Shown piece after piece: positions 10,211 through 18,192 of a stretch of DNA of 64,000 nucleotides (its first letter is position 1; each line of letters opens with the position of its first letter). Source of the stretch: Acinetobacter sp. ANC 4805. Lineage in GTDB: Bacteria; Pseudomonadota; Gammaproteobacteria; Pseudomonadales; Moraxellaceae. Below the pieces are notes generated by a model. It did no database searches, was not told the DNA's origin, and saw only the letters and a list, made by a program, of their open reading frames with translations. Location: contig NZ_JAKZGD010000003.1 in NCBI RefSeq assembly GCF_022549495.1, positions 346,034-410,033 of the forward strand, given 5' to 3'. Position numbers and translations under genes: made by a program.

Positions 10211-11170
10211 ATGATTAGCAACACATTAAAGAAAGGTTTAAGTTTATTTAAATCTAACCCGATAACTGAGCAAATTGATTTTGCAAGTAAAAAAAGTATT
10301 CCGATTCGACATCTCGCAATTGGTTTTGAAGGCAAGCAAGTCGATTTATCATTTTATATGAACAATCAATTCGCGACCATTTTCTTTGCGACGCTTTCTG
10401 TATTTTTGACTTATGGTGAAGATTTAGTTATTGAAACAGCACGTCATCATCGTGATTTATTAAAAGATCCTATTTTAAGACAGCGTGTGACCTCATTGAT
10501 TGGTCAGGAAGCGATTCACTCAAAACTTCATAATGAGTTTAATGATGCAATTGTTGAATTGGATTATCCAGTAAGACTTTATCGCTTCTTAGGTGAGCAA
10601 TTTTTCGATCATATTTTTTTAAGATTTCCACAACCTTTAAAACTTTCACTCATGGCTGGTATCGAGCATTTTACGGCTGTATTGGCAGAATACATGATGG
10701 CACATGAGCAGAATTTCTATTTTTCTGATGATGCTAAAACACGTGCGCTTTGGATGTGGCATATGTTAGAGGAATCTGAGCATAAAGATGTCGCTTATGA
10801 CGTTTATCAAACGTTGAATGGTAATTATGCACTGCGTATTTCTGGCTTTTTCCTCGCATATTTTACGATTCTCGGCTTAATTCCATTTGCAGCGACATTA
10901 GTACCTGTTCTACGTAAACCTCAAGAAATGCTGACTTCAAAATTTTGGAAAGATGCACAACGTGGTGTAAAACTGGTTTTTAGTCCGAAAGATGGTGTTT
11001 TTGGTAGTACACAAGGTCGAATTTTTGATTATCTGCGTACTAATTTCCATCCTAATGATCATGATGCTTCTGCGTATTTTGAGTACTACGAAAAGAAATT
11101 ATTGTCTGAAGGTGGTGCGTTACATCCTTTCTTTGTTAAGCAATTTACACCGAAAGTTCAAGCTGCTTAG
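10211..11170 (+). CDS. Ferritin-like 'metal-dependent hydrolase' family protein (PF10118-like), copy 1
   Basis: A 319-residue protein of the family annotated as predicted metal-dependent hydrolases. The visible residues look more like a ferritin-type diiron four-helix set: E70/E75 (GEDLVIETARHH), E100xxH103 (GQEAIHSKLHN), E152 (AGIEHFTAVLAE) and E188xxH191 (EESEHKDVAYDV). The order E, ExxH, E, ExxH is that of di-iron carboxylate oxidases. A hydrophobic segment follows at about 208-235 (FFLAYFTILGLIPFAATLV), suggesting membrane association. It is the first gene of a run with a close paralogue, an SDR, a Baeyer-Villiger-type monooxygenase and a methyltransferase. An oxygenase or desaturase-like role fits the neighbours better than hydrolysis, but this is inference. 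Confidence 0.8.
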   Translation: MISNTLKKGLSLFKSNPITEQIDFASKKSIPIRHLAIGFEGKQVDLSFYMNNQFATIFFATLSVFLTYGEDLVIETARHHRDLLKDPILRQRVTSLIGQEAIHSKLHNEFNDAIVELDYPVRLYRFLGEQFFDHIFLRFPQPLKLSLMAGIEHFTAVLAEYMMAHEQNFYFSDDAKTRALWMWHMLEESEHKDVAYDVYQTLNGNYALRISGFFLAYFTILGLIPFAATLVPVLRKPQEMLTSKFWKDAQRGVKLVFSPKDGVFGSTQGRIFDYLRTNFHPNDHDASAYFEYYEKKLLSEGGALHPFFVKQFTPKVQAA

Positions 11171-11473
11171 TCTCTATTGTAGATCATAAGTGCGCAGTTA
11201 TGTTGATACATCAAGTTGGCAAAAAAGCTCAGGTTTTTATGAGCAATTTGGTTCTTGTTGCCTCTATTTTGCTCGTGCACTATGCAAATACGTTTCTTCA
11301 GAAAATATCTGTTCAAAGATTTTTTAGGATGAAAAGAGCGATGCCATCGGACTTAAATTTTTTAAGCATTGAAATCGTAAATGTTGCAGAAATAATCTTA
11401 TAGACAACGTTATGGTTTTAATTGATGTGTAACGCTTTGATTTTATTTTTACTCTCTTCATGGGGATCAAGTT
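11171..11473 (+). other. Intergenic stretch between the two paralogues, no gene supported
   Basis: This 303-bp spacer has a 67-codon open frame (11200-11403), but it has no ribosome site and no recognisable domain. No intrinsic terminator is visible. GGGGATCAAGTT just before 11474 supplies the ribosome-binding site for the second paralogue. The length suggests a second promoter or a processed leader rather than a protein. Confidence 0.4.
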
Positions 11474-12448
11474 ATGGTCGCTCAAGTTATTCGAAGTGTC
11501 TTTTCAGACAAATTCAGTACTAAATATCAGGGAATTATTCAGAACTTTGTGAATAAATCGCCGATTCCTATTCGTCATTTTGATTTTAAATTTAATCCAG
11601 CAGAATTGGATGAAAAGTTTTTCTTAAATAAAGAATTAGCGACCTCTTATTTTCATGCGCTATCGATTTTCTTAACTTTTGGTGAAGATGTGGTGATTGA
11701 AACAGCACGTCATCATCGTGATTTTATTCATGATCCAATTTTAAAACAAAGACTGACTTCTTTGATTGGACAGGAAGCGATTCATTCAAAAATTCATAAC
11801 CAATTTAACAATGAGGTTTTGAAAGAAAATGGTTATCCCGTGGAATTACTTCGTGCGATTGCAGGGAAAGTTTTTGATTATGGTATTTACAAGCTGCCGC
11901 AATCTTTACAACTGTCTTTAATGGCAGGCATTGAGCATTACACGGCAGTCCTCGCTGAATTTATGATGCAGCATGAAGACTATTTACTTGGCTCACAAGA
12001 TGAAAAACAACGTGCAATGTGGATGTGGCACATGCTTGAAGAATCTGAGCATAAGGATATTGCTTATGATGTATTCCTTGAATTATCAGGTGATTACTGG
12101 CTCAGAATTACAGGTTTCTTGTTGGCAAGTTTAACAATTTTGGGTGGTGTATCACTCGGTGGTTATCTAATGCCGTTTGTACGTAAGCCAAGTCATTTGA
12201 TTAACCCTCGTTATATGAAAGATGTCGTGGAAAGTACGGCGTTATTGTTCGGTAGTGAGCGTGGCGTATTTGGTAGTAGTTTTATGCACATTTTGGAATA
12301 TCTACGCCCAAGCTTTCACCCAAATGATCATGATACGACTGCTTATATGGAATATTACAAAGAGCGATTGTTAAACCCTGAAACAGGTCTATTAGCCCCA
12401 TATTTCCTTAAAGAGTTTGTACCGCCTGTACGTGCAGCATCTGCATAA
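11474..12448 (+). CDS. Ferritin-like 'metal-dependent hydrolase' family protein (PF10118-like), copy 2
   Basis: A 324-residue paralogue of the protein at 10211, collinear along its whole length. All candidate metal ligands are kept: FGEDVVIETARHHRD, GQEAIHSKIHN, AGIEHYTAVLAE and EESEHKDIAYDV. The hydrophobic segment is conserved (LLASLTILGGVSLGGYLMP), as is the C-terminal SFHPNDHDTTAYMEYY. The duplication with complete active-site retention suggests two active subunits or two substrate ranges rather than a decaying copy. The SDR gene begins 38 bases downstream. As with the first copy, the family name says hydrolase, but the E/ExxH pattern points to a diiron centre. Confidence 0.8.
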   Translation: MVAQVIRSVFSDKFSTKYQGIIQNFVNKSPIPIRHFDFKFNPAELDEKFFLNKELATSYFHALSIFLTFGEDVVIETARHHRDFIHDPILKQRLTSLIGQEAIHSKIHNQFNNEVLKENGYPVELLRAIAGKVFDYGIYKLPQSLQLSLMAGIEHYTAVLAEFMMQHEDYLLGSQDEKQRAMWMWHMLEESEHKDIAYDVFLELSGDYWLRITGFLLASLTILGGVSLGGYLMPFVRKPSHLINPRYMKDVVESTALLFGSERGVFGSSFMHILEYLRPSFHPNDHDTTAYMEYYKERLLNPETGLLAPYFLKEFVPPVRAASA

Positions 12449-12486
12449 CTTGGTCAAGGTAAACACGATATTGCTGAGAAACATAG

Positions 12487-13311
12487 ATGAAATTATTTGG
12501 TAAAAAAAGAAAACCAAGTCAAAAAGCATTTGCTGTAGTGACTGGTGCGGGAAGTGGGATCGGTCGTAGTTTTGCACTTGAACTGGCAAAACGTGGTGGG
12601 ACTGTGGTGTGTTCAGATATTGATTTAGACGCAGCCAAAGAAACTGTAGGCTTAATTGAAAACTTAGGTGCAAAAGCATTCGCAGTAAAATGTGATGTAG
12701 GGAATGCCAAGCAAGTTGAAAAATTGGCTGAACAAGCTGAACAACTGATGCAGCATCCAACCACATTGGTCATTAACAATGCAGGCGTTGGCTTAGGTGG
12801 CAAGTTTGATGAGATGACTTTAGCGGATTGGAAATGGGTTGCGGATGTGAATCTGTGGGGCGTGGTGCATGGTTGCCATTATTTTGTCCCTAAATTTAAG
12901 CAACTAGGTCATGGAGCAATTATTAATGTAGCTTCGGCAGCATCCTATACTGCTGCGCCAGAAATGACTGCATATAATGTGACTAAAGCAGGTGTGCGTG
13001 CTTTATCTGAGACCTTATCTGCTGAACTCAGAAAGTTTGATATCAAAGTGAATGTGCTTTGCCCAACACTTGTTCCAACCAACATTATTAAAAATGGCAA
13101 AGTGCCGCATAAAGGTCTTTTGGATTATGCCTTGACTAATTTGGCATTTACCACCAGTGATAAGGTCGCAAAATTAACTTTAGATCGTTTGGATAAAGAT
13201 CAGCTTTATACCATTCCACAAATTGATGCCAAGTTATTTTGGTTAATGAAACGTACTGCACCGAATTTATATGCCAAATTCTTGGGCAACTCGTACAGAT
13301 TTATGAAGTAA
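12487..13311 (+). CDS. Short-chain dehydrogenase/reductase
   Basis: A 274-residue classical SDR. The cofactor-binding glycine motif is TGAGSGIG (residues 19-26), followed by the D in VCSDID that often marks NAD(H) preference. NNAG lies at about 97-100, and the catalytic set is Ser in NVASAASYT and Tyr-x-x-x-Lys in YNVTK. The C-terminus is longer than in minimal SDRs. It presumably interconverts an alcohol and a ketone. Placed just before the Baeyer-Villiger-type monooxygenase, a sequence alcohol to ketone to ester is a natural reading. The substrate cannot be read from the sequence. Confidence 0.88.
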   Translation: MKLFGKKRKPSQKAFAVVTGAGSGIGRSFALELAKRGGTVVCSDIDLDAAKETVGLIENLGAKAFAVKCDVGNAKQVEKLAEQAEQLMQHPTTLVINNAGVGLGGKFDEMTLADWKWVADVNLWGVVHGCHYFVPKFKQLGHGAIINVASAASYTAAPEMTAYNVTKAGVRALSETLSAELRKFDIKVNVLCPTLVPTNIIKNGKVPHKGLLDYALTNLAFTTSDKVAKLTLDRLDKDQLYTIPQIDAKLFWLMKRTAPNLYAKFLGNSYRFMK

Positions 13312-13343
13312 TCCCACTAGGTGGAAAAGATTTTGATCGATGG

Positions 13344-13376
13344 AATAAGCTCAAGTCCGATGAGGACAGGCTTATT
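13344..13376 (+). repeat. Intercistronic hairpin
   Basis: AATAAGC at 13344-13350 pairs with GCTTATT at 13370-13376, and inside it GTCC pairs with GGAC. The hairpin sits in the 94-bp gap between the SDR and the monooxygenase. There is no T-run, so it is more likely an RNA-processing or stability element than a terminator. Confidence 0.4.
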
Positions 13377-13405
13377 TCAGCTCAATAGATGAAAGGATAG
13401 TTTAA

Positions 13406-14926
13406 ATGACAGCTCAAGCAAAAAAATTAAATTCTGCTGACAAAAAAGCATTACCTCAACATATCTACGATACTTTTATCGTGGGGGCAGGTATCTCAGG
13501 TATTGCAACAGCAATTCGTCTTGACCAAGTGGGTTATACCAATTACAAGATCATCGAAAAAGCGACACGTGTAGGCGGAACTTGGCGTGAAAATACCTAC
13601 CCAGGTTGTGGTTGTGATGTGCCATCAGCATTATATTCGTATTCATTTGCGCCGAGTGCGAAATGGAGTCATCTATTTGCTCGTCAACCTGAGATTTTGA
13701 ATTATTTAGAAGAAGTTAGCGAAAAATTCAATGTGAGTTCAAAAATTGAATTTGGTACGGAATTGTTAAATGCAGCTTGGGATACTGAACGTAATTTATG
13801 GGTGATTGAGACCAATAAAGGGCAGTATTTATCTAGGACTGTGGTTTTTGCAACAGGCCCAATCACAGAAGCACAAATTCCAAAGCTCGATGGCATAGAA
13901 ACATTTAAAGGTGAGATGTTCCATTCAGCAAAATGGAATCATGATTACGATTTAACGGGCAAACGTATTGCTGTCATTGGTACAGGTGCATCAGCAATTC
14001 AGTTTGTGCCACAGATTCAGCCTTTAGCCAAAGAATTATATGTATATCAACGTACAGCGCCTTGGGTTGTTCCAAAACCTGATACAGATTTAGGTGATGT
14101 TAGCAAAGCATTGATTGAAAAATTCCCATTAATCCAAAAAACATGGCGTAAAACCGTTGCACAATCACTGAATGCGATTAACTTTGGTTTACGCAATCCA
14201 GCGGTATTAAAACCAGTTGGTGAGTTAGCCAAACTGATTTTACGTTTCCAAATTGAAGATGCTGAATTACGTAAAAACGTAACGCCAAACTTTACCATTG
14301 GTTGTAAGCGTTTATTATTTGCTAACAACTATTATCCAGCGTTACAACAGCCAAATACCAAATTAATCCCACATGGATTGGTGAAAGTAGAGGGGAATAC
14401 GGTTGTTTCAGCGAATGGTGAGCGTCATGAAGTTGATGTGATTATTTGGGGGACAGGCTTTGAAGTTTCACATCCGCCAATTGGCAAGCGTGTGTTAAAT
14501 GAAAAAGGTGAATGCCTGAATGACTTATGGAAGAGTAGTTCACCAGAAGCGTATTTAGGTACAAGTATTGAAAATGTACCAAATGCTTTCTTGATCTTGG
14601 GTCCAAACGTATTGGTTTATGATTCATTCATTGGTCTAGCAGAAGCACAATTGGATTATATTGTGGATGGTTTGTTGAAGATCAAAGAAAAAAGCATCAG
14701 TAAGCTAAATATCAAGCCCGAAGTGATCAAAAAGCATAATGATTTGGTGCAAAAGCATCTTAAAACTACGGTATTTAATGCAGGTGGTTGTAAGAGCTAT
14801 TATTTAGATGCCAATGGTCGTAACTTTGCGGCTTGGCCGTGGTCACTAAAAGCATTGAAAAAACGTTTAAAACATATGGATCTGAATGATTATCAAGTGA
14901 CTTATCAAACTGAGAAAACTCACTAA
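13406..14926 (+). CDS. Flavin-containing monooxygenase, Baeyer-Villiger type
   Basis: A 506-residue class B flavoprotein monooxygenase. The FAD-binding motif is GAGISG near residue 27. The NADPH-binding motif is GTGASAIQ near residue 197. Between them, FKGEMFHSAKWN fits the Baeyer-Villiger fingerprint FxGxxxHxxxW, with Asn where Pro or Asp is usual. AAAGGA before the ATG is a good ribosome site. The enzyme would insert oxygen into a ketone or oxygenate a soft nucleophile using NADPH and O2. In context (SDR upstream, methyltransferase downstream, TetR control) it is part of an oxidative pathway. It does not resemble the start of the Acinetobacter long-chain alkane monooxygenase AlmA closely enough to use that name. 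Confidence 0.88.
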   Translation: MTAQAKKLNSADKKALPQHIYDTFIVGAGISGIATAIRLDQVGYTNYKIIEKATRVGGTWRENTYPGCGCDVPSALYSYSFAPSAKWSHLFARQPEILNYLEEVSEKFNVSSKIEFGTELLNAAWDTERNLWVIETNKGQYLSRTVVFATGPITEAQIPKLDGIETFKGEMFHSAKWNHDYDLTGKRIAVIGTGASAIQFVPQIQPLAKELYVYQRTAPWVVPKPDTDLGDVSKALIEKFPLIQKTWRKTVAQSLNAINFGLRNPAVLKPVGELAKLILRFQIEDAELRKNVTPNFTIGCKRLLFANNYYPALQQPNTKLIPHGLVKVEGNTVVSANGERHEVDVIIWGTGFEVSHPPIGKRVLNEKGECLNDLWKSSSPEAYLGTSIENVPNAFLILGPNVLVYDSFIGLAEAQLDYIVDGLLKIKEKSISKLNIKPEVIKKHNDLVQKHLKTTVFNAGGCKSYYLDANGRNFAAWPWSLKALKKRLKHMDLNDYQVTYQTEKTH

Positions 14927-14947
14927 TTGTTAGATAAGTCATAAAAG

Positions 14948-14989
14948 GGCAGTAAATTCTATCTCAGGATGGGATTTGCTGCTTATTTT
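14948..14989 (+). repeat. Imperfect intercistronic hairpin with T-rich tail
   Basis: GCAGTAAAT pairs imperfectly with ATTTGCTGC and is followed by TTATTTTTT. This could partly terminate transcription between the monooxygenase and methyltransferase genes, lowering expression of the last gene. Confidence 0.35.
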
Positions 14990-15020
14990 TTGCAAGATAT
15001 AAATAATGGAGGCAAGAAAT

Positions 15021-15893
15021 ATGAAAGAAGGACAATCAAGTCGAACCGCAGAAGCTGCGGCAGCATTACGTGCCAATCACTTTCAAAATGCTAAAAATCC
15101 AGTGTTTTCTGATCCTTTTGCATTTGAGTTGACCAGTAAAGGTTGGAAAAAGTTATTAACAACGCCTCTGACCGTAAAAGTGATGAATTCCTCTGTATTT
15201 AATCGAACACTTGGTTTATTAACGGGTCAAGTGGTAGGTCGATCACGTTATGCAGAGGATTTATTGCAACAAGCTATTCTGAAAGGTACACAACAATATG
15301 TGTTAGTGGGTGCAGGATTAGACTCTTTTACGTTACGTCAGGCGCAGCAATATCCCAATTTACGTATCTTTGAAGTTGATCATCCTGATACACAGGCAGC
15401 AAAACAGAAAAAGCTAAACCAATTCGGTGAAATTCCAGCAAACGTTGAGTTCGTTGCGATTGATTTCGAGAAAGAGTCGATTGCAGATGCTTTGGCAAGA
15501 AGTGGTTTTAAACAGGATCAAGCAGCATTTTTCTCATGGTTAGGTACAACACATTACCTTGAGCCACAAACGACCTTAAACACTTTGCAAAGCATTGCCA
15601 ATATTGCTGCTGCTAAAAGTGAAGTGGTGATGGATTACTCGATTGATTATCGAGAATTATCAGGTATTGAACGTTTTGGCAGTCTTTTTGTTTCGCAATT
15701 TACCCGATTCTTAAAAGAGCCATTAAAAGGACAATTTAGACCAAAAATATTACATCAGTCAGTTAACCAACTGGGTTATAACGTGGCTGAAGATTTATCA
15801 GGCATTGGGTTAACTGAACGTTATTTTCAAGCCCGACCTGATCAGATTCGTCATACCATTGCAACGCATATGTTACATCTACGTTTGGATTAG
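15021..15893 (+). CDS. Class I SAM-dependent methyltransferase, leucine carboxyl methyltransferase-like family
   Basis: A 290-residue protein. An in-frame ATG exists at 15006, but GGAGG at 15008-15012 is ideally spaced for ATG 15021, so I use that. Features of the TIGR00027/PF04072 family are visible: the N-terminal SSRTAEAAAALRA, an RSRYAEDLL segment, the SAM-binding motif YVLVGAGLDSF with an acidic residue in IFEVDHP, and FFSWLGTTHYLE. Members methylate carboxyl or hydroxyl groups of often unknown small molecules. Being the last gene of the oxidation operon, it may cap an acid product. No substrate can be derived from sequence. Confidence 0.82.
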   Translation: MKEGQSSRTAEAAAALRANHFQNAKNPVFSDPFAFELTSKGWKKLLTTPLTVKVMNSSVFNRTLGLLTGQVVGRSRYAEDLLQQAILKGTQQYVLVGAGLDSFTLRQAQQYPNLRIFEVDHPDTQAAKQKKLNQFGEIPANVEFVAIDFEKESIADALARSGFKQDQAAFFSWLGTTHYLEPQTTLNTLQSIANIAAAKSEVVMDYSIDYRELSGIERFGSLFVSQFTRFLKEPLKGQFRPKILHQSVNQLGYNVAEDLSGIGLTERYFQARPDQIRHTIATHMLHLRLD

Positions 15894-15911
15894 CTCCTCA
15901 TCCATGCCCAA

Positions 15912-15939
15912 CTGTTTTAGCCCGTTGTCGCTAAAGCAG
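15912..15939. terminator. Possible terminator hairpin
   Basis: CTGTTTTAGC pairs with GCTAAAGCAG (one G-U pair) around an 8-base loop, in the gap between the convergent methyltransferase and candidate ddrR genes. The T-run is poor, so termination is uncertain. Confidence 0.4.
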
Positions 15940-15966
15940 GATTGTGATCTTTGCTGATTATTTTGA

Positions 15967-16194
15967 TTAAAGAGGTTGTAAACCTTGTACAACATTCTGG
16001 AACTCACTGCCGTTGAGCCAGAAAGATTTTTTTAAAAATAGAGTCGTCATTATACTTTCTGCAGCTTCGCTATCAGGACTTTCACAGAACAAACCGTAGC
16101 TATGACCTAGGATTGTATTGTTCTCGATAAGACGAATAAAGTAAGCATGTTGTTCATCAGTATAGCCAAGAATAGCATCACGTTGATTGTTCAT
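15967..16194 (-). CDS. ddrR: Candidate DdrR, small SOS co-regulator divergent from umuDAb
   Basis: A 75-residue acidic protein with no known fold visible. GGAGA lies about 10 bases before the ATG on the minus strand, which supports translation. It is transcribed away from umuDAb across a 290-bp region, which is the arrangement of ddrR in Acinetobacter. DdrR is a small genus-specific protein that cooperates with UmuDAb in repressing DNA-damage genes. I assign the name from position and size. I do not recall the reference sequence well enough to compare residues, so a different small Acinetobacter protein remains possible. Confidence 0.6.
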   Translation of the reverse strand: MNNQRDAILGYTDEQHAYFIRLIENNTILGHSYGLFCESPDSEAAESIMTTLFLKKSFWLNGSEFQNVVQGLQPL

Positions 16195-16484
16195 TTTTCA
16201 TGTCTCCACATCAAAAATATTTGAATAAAAACTATCTGCTGAGAGATCAAATATATTAATGAATTAGATCAATAACTTAACACTATTTAGAAAAGTGATT
16301 TTGATTTAAGTTTTTGATTTTAATCATTAATTTTAGCCTGCTTACATCCATGTTTAAATTAAACAAGTTAAAATATGATCTATAGAATTCATTGTTATGC
16401 AAAATTTATACGACGTCAACTTGAATTTGTAACTTTTTCAAGTTAAATTAACTGCACACTTTTAATGCTGGGTAAGGGGAAATA
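16195..16484. promoter_or_regulatory. ddrR-umuDAb divergent promoter region
   Basis: This 290-bp AT-rich region holds no gene. It contains the palindromic UmuDAb/SOS operator described separately, and candidate -10 boxes for both directions (TTTAAT near 16461 for umuDAb). AGGGGAAATA before 16485 is the ribosome site of umuDAb. Confidence 0.6.
16418..16444. promoter_or_regulatory. Palindromic SOS operator for UmuDAb
   Basis: AACTTGAA at 16418-16425 and TTCAAGTT at 16437-16444 are perfect 8-base inverted arms, with the centre TTTGTAACTTT. The inner form TTGAA...TTTTTCAA resembles the Acinetobacter DNA-damage box, which differs from the LexA box of Escherichia coli. It ends 40 bases before the umuDAb ATG, a position expected to overlap the promoter and allow autorepression. 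Confidence 0.75.
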
Positions 16485-17096
16485 ATGTCCAAAAAAATAG
16501 AATTTGAACATGGTGGTGTGCGAGTAAATGCTGGACGTAAGGCTCAATTTAGTGAGCCAACCAAAGTGATTCGTGTTCCTGAATCCCAAGTTGATTTCAT
16601 CAAAAATTGGTTACTGAATAATGTCAAAACCGATATACGTTCAGATTTGTCAGCATCATTAAAAGTTCACAATGTGCAAGCCAAGAATGATCGAGTGTAT
16701 CGTATTCCATTGGCAACAGAGCGTGTAGCAGCAGGTGCTGCATCTCCCGCGCAAAGCCACGTTGATCAAGCTTTGGATTTAAATGAATATTTAATTCGTA
16801 ATGAAAATTCCACATTTATTGTCAAAGCAAATTCACTTTCAATGTTAGATGTCGGTATTGATATTGATGATCCTTTAGTTGTAGATCGAAGTCTTGCAGC
16901 AAAGTCGGGAGATATTGTGATTGCTTTGATTGATAATGATTTTACAGTGAAACGACTGATGATTGATCATCATTTCAATCCACCTAAAGTATGGTTAAAA
17001 GCAGAGAATCCAGATTATCAAAATATTTATATTACTGAAGGGCAAGAATTATTGATTTGGGGCGTGGTGACTTATAACTTGAAACCGATGAGATAA
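16485..17096 (+). CDS. umuDAb: UmuDAb, LexA-like self-cleaving SOS repressor
   Basis: A 203-residue S24-family protein. The C-terminal peptidase half has the cleavage pair Ala83-Gly84 (ERVAAGAASPA), the catalytic Ser119 (KANSLSM) and Lys156 (DFTVKRL). These positions and the 203-residue length are those known for UmuDAb of Acinetobacter. The N-terminal extension (residues 1-65), absent from Escherichia coli UmuD, includes HGGVRVNAGRK and KVIRVPESQ and serves as the DNA-binding part. Acinetobacter lacks LexA. UmuDAb represses error-prone polymerase genes and itself until RecA-stimulated self-cleavage after DNA damage. The operator at 16418 supports autoregulation. No umuC follows, so here it is a stand-alone regulator. 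Confidence 0.93.
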   Translation: MSKKIEFEHGGVRVNAGRKAQFSEPTKVIRVPESQVDFIKNWLLNNVKTDIRSDLSASLKVHNVQAKNDRVYRIPLATERVAAGAASPAQSHVDQALDLNEYLIRNENSTFIVKANSLSMLDVGIDIDDPLVVDRSLAAKSGDIVIALIDNDFTVKRLMIDHHFNPPKVWLKAENPDYQNIYITEGQELLIWGVVTYNLKPMR

Positions 17097-17554
17097 AATT
17101 AGGGTGCTTTGTCAAAACATTGTTCAGATAAATTATCACAAGAGCAACTGTCTAATTTCACGGAAGTGCAGTACTTTTTATTTATTCTTTAAACTGGTAT
17201 CCGAGAGAATCTCGTGATGCTTGGAAAGAGTATTGCTATAAAACAAGCTGCTTGAATTTTATTGCCTTATTTAAACAACATAAAAACCTAAATAATTAGT
17301 TGAAATGTAACGGAGTAGACAGAATACAGCTATGCCAGTGATTGCCGACCTTATTGAATTTTGCTCTAGTGACCACGAAACGTGTGCAGTCTTCCTAAAT
17401 CTACTTTGTTTAGCCTTTATTGATAGAAGCATTGGTAAATTATCTGTATTTAGTCAGGATATGATTTATTTAGGCGAAAACATGGCGCATTAGAGAGAAT
17501 GCGAGTGAATTAAAAACATTAAGATCACCCTGTTTTCCATAAACAGAGATCCTA
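17097..17554 (+). other. Intergenic stretch downstream of umuDAb, no clear gene
   Basis: 458 bp without a convincing gene. I looked for an umuC remnant, because in A. baylyi a umuC fragment follows umuDAb, and saw none of the usual UmuC start motif. One 53-codon open frame (17332-17493, beginning MPVIADLIEFC) has only a distant GGAG and is probably not real. The region is likely decayed sequence plus the promoter of the PEBP gene. Confidence 0.4.
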
Positions 17555-18097
17555 ATGTACAAATCTATTTTAAAACTCATGTTGCCTTTGATCGGCTTGA
17601 CTGCTGGATTCACACATGCTGACGAATTCAAATTAAAAAGTACCGATATTGCGCATGGCGCATTCATGAAAAATACGTTCGAATTCCAAGGTTTTGGCTG
17701 TTCAGGCGAAAATAAATCGCCACAGTTGTCATGGAGTGGTGCCCCAGCAGGGACACAAGCGTATGCAATCATGGCTTATGATCCAGATGCTCCGACAGGT
17801 AGTGGTTGGTGGCACTGGCAAGTGGTGAATATCCCTGCTGAAGTAACTTCAATTCCATCTGGTAATGGCAAGCTTGATTATAAAGATGTGATTGATGTGA
17901 CCAATGATTATGGTCAAAAAGGATTTGGGGGAGCGTGTCCACCTCAAGGTCATGGCGCCCATCGCTACCAATTCACAGTGTATGCACTTTCAAAGAAACT
18001 GGAATTACCTGCTGATGCATCTGGGGCGTTAACAGGTTATATGGTCAAAGCCCATTCGTTGGCATCAAGTACGATAGAAGCTCTATATAAACGATAA
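17555..18097 (+). CDS. Exported PEBP (YbhB/YbcL, Raf-kinase-inhibitor-like) protein
   Basis: A 180-residue protein with a signal peptide (residues 1-22, cleavage near THA-DE) and one PEBP domain. The conserved ligand-pocket motifs are DPDAPTGSGWWHW and the HRYQFTVYAL strand preceded by CPPQGHG. Family members are small periplasmic or cytosolic proteins binding anionic ligands; in bacteria their function is mostly unknown. It stands alone after a 458-bp gap, ahead of the large synthetase gene, separated from it by a hairpin. I see no reason to place it in the same operon. Confidence 0.85.
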   Translation: MYKSILKLMLPLIGLTAGFTHADEFKLKSTDIAHGAFMKNTFEFQGFGCSGENKSPQLSWSGAPAGTQAYAIMAYDPDAPTGSGWWHWQVVNIPAEVTSIPSGNGKLDYKDVIDVTNDYGQKGFGGACPPQGHGAHRYQFTVYALSKKLELPADASGALTGYMVKAHSLASSTIEALYKR

Positions 18098-18103
18098 AGC
18101 ATC

Positions 18104-18126
18104 TCAATAGCTTCTTGAGCTATTGA
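18104..18126 (+). terminator. Hairpin after PEBP gene
   Basis: A perfect 9-bp stem (TCAATAGCT / AGCTATTGA) with a 5-base loop starts 7 bases after the stop codon. The T-run is weak, so this is a probable but imperfect terminator. Confidence 0.5.
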
Positions 18127-18192
18127 ACATGTAGCTCAGGAGGCTGTTGAATCTTATTCGCAATACATGTTTCTTAAACGAAGGAAAATAAC

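Noticed and set aside
11200..11403. 67-codon open frame between the two ferritin-like paralogues
   Set aside because: No ribosome site, no domain, ordinary AT-rich intergenic composition.
13406..14926. Calling the flavin monooxygenase AlmA
   Set aside because: The N-terminal region differs from what I remember of AlmA, and the fingerprint is that of Baeyer-Villiger enzymes; the name would be unsupported.
17332..17493. 53-codon frame MPVIADLIEFC... after umuDAb, considered as a umuC remnant or small gene
   Set aside because: Lacks the UmuC start motif and has only a distant GGAG; kept as part of the intergenic note.
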